From an uncultured Clostridiaceae bacterium (GTDB taxonomy: Bacteria > Bacillota > Clostridia > TANB77 > CAG-508), in contig CATZDQ010000098.1 in the NCBI GenBank assembly GCA_958417695.1, forward strand, positions 1-6,363: 6,363 nucleotides of DNA. The letters run 5' to 3'. Made by a program: the position numbers and the translations under genes. The notes beneath the pieces were generated by a model that was not told where the DNA came from, searched no databases, and saw only the letters and a program-made list of their open reading frames with translations. Of the stretch, positions 1-4,245 are shown in pieces. How positions within the stretch are numbered: the stretch's first letter is position 1; each line of letters starts with the position of its first letter.

Positions 1-593
1 GCCAATAAACCATCTGATACATACGTTACAGGTAGTACTTGGCCACCTAGCATCGTTTTCATATCTTGTAAATATTTTTTACCATTCCACTGTGTAAAGC
101 AAATTTCTTCCGCTCCTTTTTTATAAAAGGTAATTTGACTAATCTGATTATCCTTATTGAAGCTAGTCCTTGTTGTTAAATAATCTTCTCCTTTATGATA
201 ACTTTCTGTTATAGTTAGTGCACTGCCTTGATAAGAATATAATTTCACATAATAATTGCTATTAAATTGATTCTCTTTGGCTTTTTGAGAAAGAGAAAAT
301 AGGATAAAAGTCCTTCTACCAACTAGTAATGCATACCCTAGTATAATAATGAGTAATATGCATTTTAAAATCTTCATTTTATGGCTATATTTCTTAATAT
401 ACTTTACTTCCCTGTTATCTCTTTTATTTGTATTTGTGGTCAATTCTTTTTGCATATTTTCTAAAGTTTTTTTACATTCTTCACATACTTTTAAATGTTC
501 TTCAATGAAATGATTCGTTTCCTCATTGGTCAATTTTTCAATGTAACTTGGTAATAAATCTTGAATAATTTTACATTCCCTATTTTCCTGCAT
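1..593 (-). CDS. Anti-sigma factor, zf-HC2 type, membrane-anchored (partial, 3' end outside window)
   Basis: This is probably the anti-sigma factor that holds the neighbouring ECF sigma factor inactive at the membrane. Numbered from the ATG at 593, the N-terminal cytoplasmic part carries C7, then H33-x3-C37-x2-C40, the zinc-binding signature of anti-sigma zf-HC2 domains. A single hydrophobic segment follows at about residues 73-91 (ILKCILLIIILGYALLV), and then a polar, presumably extracytoplasmic, sensor region with no domain I recognise, still open at the window edge after 197 codons. The start at 593 overlaps the sigma gene by 14 bases, indicating translational coupling. An in-frame ATG at 599 lies only 3 bases after GGAGG, whereas 593 lies 9 bases after it, the same spacing as for the sigma gene. 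The signal sensed cannot be read from the sequence. Confidence 0.88.
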   Translation of the reverse strand, partial: MQENRECKIIQDLLPSYIEKLTNEETNHFIEEHLKVCEECKKTLENMQKELTTNTNKRDNREVKYIKKYSHKMKILKCILLIIILGYALLVGRRTFILFSLSQKAKENQFNSNYYVKLYSYQGSALTITESYHKGEDYLTTRTSFNKDNQISQITFYKKGAEEICFTQWNGKKYLQDMKTMLGGQVLPVTYVSDGLL

Positions 594-1074
594 ATCCATC
601 TACCTCCTTTAACTGATTCTTTCCTCGATAAAATGTAACCCTTGCCCAGTTTTCTGTCTGATTCAAAATACTACCTATCTCTTTAAAACTCAATTCTCCA
701 GTAATTCTCAAATACAATACTTCTCGTGTTTTCTCATCTAGCTTTTGCATTTTTTTATATAACGAAACTTTTTCATCCTTTAAAATAATCTGCTCTTCCA
801 TGGTCGTGCCCCATTTTATCGTTAATAATTCCTCTTCTTGTACATTTACCACCCTTTTATTTTTTCTACATTGGTCATACCATAGATGTTTAGCAATCTG
901 ACATAACCATACCGACATTTTACAATCCCCTTTGTAGGTATCTATTTTCTTAACTGCCTTATAGAAAGTTTCTTGTGTTAATTCTTCAGAGATATCATTA
1001 TTATGCGTTAGACAGAATAAATACTTATTAACTGTTTCGAAATATTGTTCATAAATTTGTGCCATATCCTGCAT
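580..1074 (-). CDS. ECF-type RNA polymerase sigma factor
   Basis: An alternative sigma-70 family factor of 164 aa that directs RNA polymerase to stress or envelope-response promoters. Region 2 covers roughly residues 7-75. Within it, DISEELTQETFYKAV (27-41) is the typical core-binding motif and SVWLCQIAKHLWYDQCRKNKR (54-74) the -10 recognition helix area. Region 4 covers about 105-157, with LDEKTREVLYLR leading into the helix-turn-helix LSFKEIGSILNQTENWARVTFYRGKNQL (split here: 128-141 and 142-155). There is no region 1 or 3, as expected for the ECF group. The ATG at 1074 has AAAGGAGG 9 bases upstream; the alternative Met4 would be 18 bases away. The gene overlaps the anti-sigma gene downstream and is preceded by an ECF-type promoter, so it probably drives its own transcription. 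The specific ECF subgroup was not determined. Confidence 0.95.
   Translation of the reverse strand: MQDMAQIYEQYFETVNKYLFCLTHNNDISEELTQETFYKAVKKIDTYKGDCKMSVWLCQIAKHLWYDQCRKNKRVVNVQEEELLTIKWGTTMEEQIILKDEKVSLYKKMQKLDEKTREVLYLRITGELSFKEIGSILNQTENWARVTFYRGKNQLKEVDGYAGK
602..610 (-). promoter_or_regulatory. Ribosome binding site deciding the anti-sigma start
   Basis: Reading on the minus strand, AAAGGAGGT lies inside the last codons of the sigma gene. Its GGAGG core is 9 bases from the ATG at 593 and only 3 bases from the ATG at 599, which favours 593. A near-identical site with the same 9-base spacing precedes the sigma gene (1084-1091). Confidence 0.8.
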
Positions 1075-1099
1075 AACTTTTATCCTCCTTTAGTAATAA

Positions 1100-1125
1100 G
1101 ACGTCTTAAAATCTATTTCGTTACA
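1100..1125 (-). promoter_or_regulatory. ECF-type promoter for the sigma/anti-sigma operon
   Basis: On the minus strand, TGTAAC (1125-1120) is followed after exactly 16 bases by CGTC (1103-1100). This matches the general ECF promoter layout of a TGAAAC/TGTAAC -35 and a CGTC/CGTA -10 with a 16-base spacer, known from Bacillus SigW, SigM and SigV promoters. The predicted start of transcription would lie about 7 bases further on, just before the AAAGGAGG site of the sigma gene, giving a very short leader. The natural reading is positive autoregulation by the encoded sigma factor. No transcript data support this here. Confidence 0.72.
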
Positions 1126-1138
1126 ATTTAAATCATTT

Positions 1139-1154
1139 TTTTACATTTGTAAAA
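1139..1154. repeat. Short inverted repeat upstream of the ECF promoter
   Basis: TTTTACA (1139-1145) and TGTAAAA (1148-1154) form perfect 7-base arms around a 2-base centre. It lies 14 bases upstream of the -35 element of the sigma promoter, where an activator or repressor could bind. The TACA/TGTA core resembles BlaI/MecI-type operators, but the surroundings are so AT-rich that chance is a fair explanation. Confidence 0.3.
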
Positions 1155-1200
1155 TATCAAATATTAACTACCATTACAAGTATTTCTACTTTTTTACTAG

Positions 1201-1260
1201 AAAAAAGCATAAATAAAACACACAAAACCATACTTTGTCAATATGCTCTTGTGTGTGTTT
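1201..1260 (-). terminator. Rho-independent terminator after the BofC-like gene
   Basis: Directly after the stop codon region of the BofC-like gene, the minus strand shows AAACACACA (1260-1252) and its complement TGTGTGTTT (1224-1216), with a weaker CATA/TATG pairing inside the loop. A T-rich tail (TATTTATGCTTTTTT, 1215-1201) follows. This would end transcription of the BofC-like gene and isolate it from the sigma operon. The remaining 1104-1200 stretch holds the sigma promoter and the small inverted repeat described separately. Confidence 0.75.
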
Positions 1261-1261
1261 C

Positions 1262-1867
1262 TTATTCATAGTCTTCTAATGTCGCATTTAATTGTTCATC
1301 ACCTACGACATGAATTCCTTGTTTTAATCGTTCTATATCTGTTTCTGGTAAATACTGCATAACAATAGAAGTCGTCTCTTTTAAAGTCTCATTTCCTTGT
1401 TCATCCAAATAATAAATCGCTATATATCCATTATTCTCTTTTATCAAATAATGTTCATTGCAAATTCCTTCTGCATCTTTATATAAAACGATTTCTGTGT
1501 TTTCAAAAGAACCTAAATCCCAATCCTTATATTTTTTTATTACATCTTCTCTTTTCTTATTTACCAAGTCTTTCGGTATATCTACCGTTTGTGTTACTGT
1601 ATGATTACAAGCATTATAATAGGTCTTAAAAATAATCACTGCATTAGGAGAAATCTTTTCTTCACTAGCAGAAGTTGTCACCAATTGTAAATTCTGACTC
1701 TCCTGGTTAGCCTGTATGCGTTCTGCTTCCTCTTTTTGAGCCAACTGTTTTTCACTAGTCACTTGATATCTGGAAGTATTTTGATTAATAAGTAATTGCA
1801 CACCTATGGTGAGTATAATGGCTAGTAAAATAGTTACTACTAATCCTATTCCAAACCACTTCTTCAT
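1262..1867 (-). CDS. Membrane-anchored protein with BofC-type C-terminal domain
   Basis: This 201-aa protein has one N-terminal membrane segment (about residues 4-27) and then a Gln/Glu-rich linker (about 35-65). The exported domain resembles the BofC C-terminal family by memory of its pattern: a C-x-H strand (C87, H89), a C-x2-H (C136, H139), and the ending YLIKENNGYIAIYYLDEQG, LPETDIERLKQGIHV. In Bacillus subtilis, BofC is a forespore-made inhibitor of SpoIVB signalling to pro-sigma-K. Clostridial relatives share the domain but their role is not established. The start at 1867 is preferred: AAAGG is 9 bases upstream of it, whereas the ATG at 1876 directly abuts AAAGG. A sigma-G-like promoter lies upstream and a terminator downstream, so it appears to be a single-gene transcript. 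I cannot name a more exact function. Confidence 0.8.
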   Translation of the reverse strand: MKKWFGIGLVVTILLAIILTIGVQLLINQNTSRYQVTSEKQLAQKEEAERIQANQESQNLQLVTTSASEEKISPNAVIIFKTYYNACNHTVTQTVDIPKDLVNKKREDVIKKYKDWDLGSFENTEIVLYKDAEGICNEHYLIKENNGYIAIYYLDEQGNETLKETTSIVMQYLPETDIERLKQGIHVVGDEQLNATLEDYE

Positions 1868-1902
1868 ATACGTCATCCTTTCTTCTTTATGTTTCTTTCT
1901 AT

Positions 1903-1933
1903 TAGTATGGATGGAAAAAGTGATTTTTATACC
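1903..1933 (-). promoter_or_regulatory. Candidate forespore sigma-G promoter of the BofC-like gene
   Basis: On the minus strand GGTATA (1933-1928) is followed after 18 bases by CATACTA (1909-1903). CATACTA is the consensus -10 of sigma-G, whose -35 is TGAATA-like with 17-18 bases between. The leader to the ATG would be about 30 bases. The same stretch contains TGGTATAAA (extended -10 for the housekeeping sigma), which is the main alternative reading. The rest of the 156-base gap to the HAD gene shows no terminator and no further gene. Confidence 0.55.
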
Positions 1934-2023
1934 AGATTTATCCTATTTTATTTGTAACTTTTTCATTTACTCGTCCTTTACAACTTATTTGTTGTCCACA
2001 TCGTAATTTATATAAATTTTCTT

Positions 2024-2650
2024 CTATATATCTATGCCATTTTCTATTAAAAGTTTTTTCACATCTTTAAAATCATTTGCATTAACTCTTCTTCCCTTTA
2101 TTCCAATAGCGTTTGCAACTTCTAGTGTTTTATTAGTGTCATCATCATCAATTAATAAGCTTTCTTGTGCAATTAGAGAATATTTTTTCAAAAGCCTTTC
2201 AAATATCTTTAGATTAGGCTTTTTTATTCCTTCATATGCAGATATGATAGTTCCATCTGCCATATTAAAGAAATCATATCTACTTAAAAAATACGCATAT
2301 GTCCTTTTTGCCATATTGGATAATATATAAATTTTATATCCATTTTGTTTTAGTATTTCTCCAATTTTCATAGTTTCTATATTTACATTACATTTACTAA
2401 ACCAATTAAGCATAAAATTTGTAACTTCATCAAAATTTTTTACATTCACTAACTTTTGTTCTCTTATTATATTTGCAACTTCTATATTATCCATTTTACC
2501 TAAATCTAACATTTTCCAAAAGTCAGATTTAAATATATATTCATTAAAGGTTATTGCATCTTTCTCTTCTATAAAAAATTCCTTTACTAAATCTATTGAA
2601 GGATTCTGTACTATTACATTACCTAAATCAAAAATAATATTTTTTATCAT
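2024..2650 (-). CDS. HAD-superfamily hydrolase, subfamily IA-like
   Basis: A 208-aa protein of the haloacid dehalogenase superfamily, normally a phosphatase acting on small phosphorylated metabolites in the cytoplasm. Motif I is IIFDLGNVIV with nucleophile D8. Motif II is YILSNMA with S111. Motif III is IKKPNLKIF with K144. Motif IV is LLIDDDDTN with D168/D169. A helical cap domain lies between about residues 15 and 95. Motif I has Gly in place of the usual second Asp (DxD), as in the E. coli YihX-like group, so this need not mean loss of activity. The start at 2650 is fixed by motif I, although the ribosome site is weak (AAAGGA 13 bases away or AGGA 2 bases away). It follows the split antirepressor by 30 bases, so probably shares its transcript. 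Composition is AT-richer than comEC or the sigma gene. Substrate unknown. Confidence 0.88.
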   Translation of the reverse strand: MIKNIIFDLGNVIVQNPSIDLVKEFFIEEKDAITFNEYIFKSDFWKMLDLGKMDNIEVANIIREQKLVNVKNFDEVTNFMLNWFSKCNVNIETMKIGEILKQNGYKIYILSNMAKRTYAYFLSRYDFFNMADGTIISAYEGIKKPNLKIFERLLKKYSLIAQESLLIDDDDTNKTLEVANAIGIKGRRVNANDFKDVKKLLIENGIDI

Positions 2651-2680
2651 ATCCTATCTAATCCTTTCTTATCATTTAGG

Positions 2681-3019
2681 TTATTCTTCTTTTTCTGTTA
2701 TCTTTATTTTATAACAAACTTCCTCTATTTTAAAGCCTTTTTCCTTAATTTCTCCTTTTACTCCATTTTTCGTATTCTTTTGATAAATAACTGTATATTC
2801 CATATTCTCTTTGTTTTCTTCAAACCAATCCATTATTTCTTTTATTGCTTTTGCTTTATAATATACTTGCCAGAAATCATTACCTTTACTAATGTCTGGT
2901 ACAACTGCTATGTAGTCATCTTCATAATAAGGCTTATATGATGTTTTGTATCCTAACTGTCTTGCTACTGCTCCTATTAAATTAGAATGTGGTAGCCCAC
3001 TTTCTGAATATAACTTCAA
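2681..3019 (-). CDS. C-terminal domain of the split antirepressor
   Basis: This 112-codon stretch begins with TTG immediately after the antirepressor stop and has no ribosome binding site of its own: the bases before it are the preceding coding sequence. I therefore read it as the detached C-terminal domain rather than an independent gene. It contains SGLPHSNLIGAVARQLGYK, a YYEDDYIAVVPDI segment, an aromatic WQVYYKAKAIKEIMDWFEEN helix, and a Lys/Glu-rich tail. I do not recognise a named domain, but this kind of tail is what I would expect behind a phage antirepressor head. If translated at all, it would need readthrough, reinitiation at TTG, or coupling to the upstream stop. Confidence 0.5.
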   Translation of the reverse strand: MKLYSESGLPHSNLIGAVARQLGYKTSYKPYYEDDYIAVVPDISKGNDFWQVYYKAKAIKEIMDWFEENKENMEYTVIYQKNTKNGVKGEIKEKGFKIEEVCYKIKITEKEE

Positions 3020-3616
3020 TTATTCTGCAATGTCTGATGCTAAGCAATAATCTTTTTTAATTGTTACATCTATTTTAGATTGTATCTCTTGAATCTGTTT
3101 AGTATTATTTTCTGTTAACATTTTAACATTTTGAATTTCTTTCTCATTGCATTCAATTTGGTCTAGTGCTAATCTCATAAAATCAAAGATATTAGTTGGA
3201 CTCTCTATAATTGTTCTATACCTTTTCTCTACTTCTATGAAATACTTTCTCATTTGCTTTCCAACATCATTATTCTCTACCATTGATAATTGCTTTGCCA
3301 TATCAACTGTAATATAATACTCTAAACTTGGCCTCCCTCCAACAGGTTTTTCACAATTTTGTGAAAAACATATAAAGTCACTATTTTCAACAAATTCATA
3401 TTGTTCTATTCTTTGCTTTATCCAATCTGTAAACTTTCTTTTATTCTTTAAGATAATATGTAACTCTCTTGTATTCACTAATTTTTCTTTTTTCTCATTT
3501 TCATAAATTGGTAATAACTCATTTTCTATCATTCTATAACCTGAAACTTTTTCATGCTTTGATTCAGGAACAGACTTCGCAAAATTTTCACTAGCATTTC
3601 TACTCTTATAATCCAT
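3020..3616 (-). CDS. AntA/AntB-domain antirepressor, N-terminal part
   Basis: A 198-aa product that ends at the TAA at 3022-3020. The AntA/AntB domain covers about residues 35-132: LLPIYENEKKEKLVNTREL, then FTDWIKQRIEQYEFVENSDF, then a GGRPSLEYYITVDMAKQLSM motif and the conserved KYFIEVEKRYR end. Residues about 150-185 are rich in Glu, Gln, Asn and Ile in a heptad-like spacing and probably form a coiled coil. The start at 3616 has AAAAGGAG about 9 bases upstream. Family members usually begin close to the position equivalent to Met29 (3532, near a weaker AGG), so the first 28 residues may be an extension or a mis-called start. It begins 47 bases after the last comEC codon. It may still be functional, since the domain itself is complete. 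Confidence 0.8.
   Translation of the reverse strand: MDYKSRNASENFAKSVPESKHEKVSGYRMIENELLPIYENEKKEKLVNTRELHIILKNKRKFTDWIKQRIEQYEFVENSDFICFSQNCEKPVGGRPSLEYYITVDMAKQLSMVENNDVGKQMRKYFIEVEKRYRTIIESPTNIFDFMRLALDQIECNEKEIQNVKMLTENNTKQIQEIQSKIDVTIKKDYCLASDIAE
3346..3369. repeat. Perfect 11-base inverted repeat inside the antirepressor gene
   Basis: GTTTTTCACAA (3346-3356) and TTGTGAAAAAC (3359-3369) are exact reverse complements around a 2-base centre. It lies inside the AntA domain coding sequence (about residues 83-90). It could be an operator-like dyad or an RNA hairpin, or be a by-product of the codons used. It is not a Rex site, whose half-sites are in the opposite order. Confidence 0.55.
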
Positions 3617-3643
3617 ATTTAAAATCTCCTTTTCCCTTTATTT

Positions 3644-3672
3644 TTTATACATTCTTTTTAAACTTAATTTAA
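3644..3672 (-). promoter_or_regulatory. Weak candidate promoter before the antirepressor
   Basis: On the minus strand TATAAA (3649-3644) is preceded at 17 bases by TTAAAT (3672-3667). The -10 is good, the -35 poor, and the area is AT-rich, so support is slight. It would place the start of transcription just before the AAAAGGAG site of the antirepressor, separating it from comEC. The alternative is readthrough from comEC, since no terminator is visible in 3617-3663. Confidence 0.25.
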
Positions 3673-3756
3673 CATTCTAGTTATCTTCATTCCTCCCTTT
3701 TTGTTAACTTTTACTGTAATTTCACCATTCAAGTCGGTTCGAAATATTTTACAACC
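3664..3756 (-). pseudogene. comEC: ComEC C-terminal tail (third fragment)
   Basis: If the C at minus-strand position 3757 is ignored, the frame continues NI-GCKIFRTDLNGEITVKV and ends KITRMLN at TAA 3666-3664. The RTDxNGEI pattern is the usual end of ComEC metallo-beta-lactamase domains. It is in the same frame as the first fragment because the inserted bases sum to three. This explains the sequence between the second fragment and the antirepressor, which is otherwise non-coding. Confidence 0.75.
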
Positions 3757-4240
3757 GAATATTCTCTAGTCGTTCAATGACGCCTTGATTAGGATGTCCA
3801 AAGGTATTGTTTTCTCCTACTCCTATTAATGCTATTTTGGGTTTTACAGCATTTATAAATTCTTCTATTGAAGATGACTTAGAACCATGGTGTGCTACTT
3901 TTAATATGGTTGATTGTAAAATATTTGTATCTTTGTATTTATTTACTATCGCTTTTTCTGCTATCTCTTCAATGTCTCCTGTAAACAACATAGAAAAATT
4001 AGGGGACACTAATTTGCACACCAAAGAATTATTATTTATGCTATTCTCACTTATGACATTTTCTGAACTTGGCCATAACACCTCAAAATATAAATCCTTT
4101 TCTATATTTATTTTCTCTCCCGCTTCCACGGTATAAACCTTTATCTTTTTTTCCTTAACTATTTTTTTAAATTTATCATAATTTTCGTAAGTCCCAAATT
4201 GTTTTCCTATGATGACATTTCTCACTTTTAATTCTTCCAT
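3749..4240 (-). CDS. comEC: ComEC metallo-beta-lactamase domain (second fragment)
   Basis: The second ComEC fragment, read in another frame. It carries MEELKVRNVIIGKQ, NNNSLVCKLV, the metal-binding Asp of MLFTGD (D89), LKVAHHGSKSSS (113-124, H117/H118) and VGENNTFGHPNQGVIERL (141-158), all in the order of an intact ComEC/Rec2 C-terminal domain. The ATG at 4240 has no ribosome binding site: it is an internal Met of the family, so this is not an independent gene. The last two residues (after NI at 161) are off-frame and end at TAA 3751-3749. Confidence 0.82.
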   Translation of the reverse strand: MEELKVRNVIIGKQFGTYENYDKFKKIVKEKKIKVYTVEAGEKINIEKDLYFEVLWPSSENVISENSINNNSLVCKLVSPNFSMLFTGDIEEIAEKAIVNKYKDTNILQSTILKVAHHGSKSSSIEEFINAVKPKIALIGVGENNTFGHPNQGVIERLENIRL

Positions 4241-4245
4241 AATGG

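Larger units (their letters stand above)
2681..3616 (-). pseudogene. Phage AntA-type antirepressor gene split by an in-frame TAA
   Basis: Two open stretches, 3616-3020 and 3019-2681, lie in the same reading frame with only a TAA (3022-3020) between them. Read through, they give one 311-codon gene: an AntA/AntB-like N-terminal domain, a coiled-coil-like linker, and a C-terminal domain that starts at DYCLASDIAE, continues past the stop as LKLYSESGLPHSNLIGAVAR, and runs to IKITEKEE. The sequence across the stop reads as one helix-turn-like segment, so a single base change from a CAA, AAA or GAA codon is the simplest history. Antirepressors of this family are made by temperate phages to free their lytic or anti-immunity genes by binding the repressor. 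No other phage gene is present, so this is likely a remnant. The individual halves are listed separately. Confidence 0.65.

Noticed and set aside
1806..2006. Plus-strand open frame of 66 codons over the start and upstream region of the BofC-like gene
   Set aside because: Hydrophobic by composition only; no ribosome site, no family resemblance, and it overlaps a well-supported gene and promoter on the other strand.
2005..2018. 14-base palindrome AATTTATATAAATT after the HAD gene, considered as a terminator
   Set aside because: Entirely A and T, no stable stem and no T-run behind it on the minus strand.
2034..2330. Plus-strand open frame opposite the HAD gene
   Set aside because: It is the antisense shadow of conserved HAD motifs, with low-complexity Ser/Leu/Phe composition.
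3020..3022. Programmed stop-codon readthrough in the antirepressor
   Set aside because: TAA followed by TTG does not match known readthrough contexts such as UAG-CAA-UUA or UGA-CUA, so mutation is the simpler view.
3346..3369. Rex or CRP-type binding site reading of the antirepressor palindrome
   Set aside because: Those sites have half-sites in the order TTGTGA...TCACAA; here the order is reversed.
2024..3616. Antirepressor and HAD genes as a toxin-antitoxin or defence pair
   Set aside because: Neither protein has toxin or defence motifs that I recognise; a phage remnant with a cargo gene fits better.
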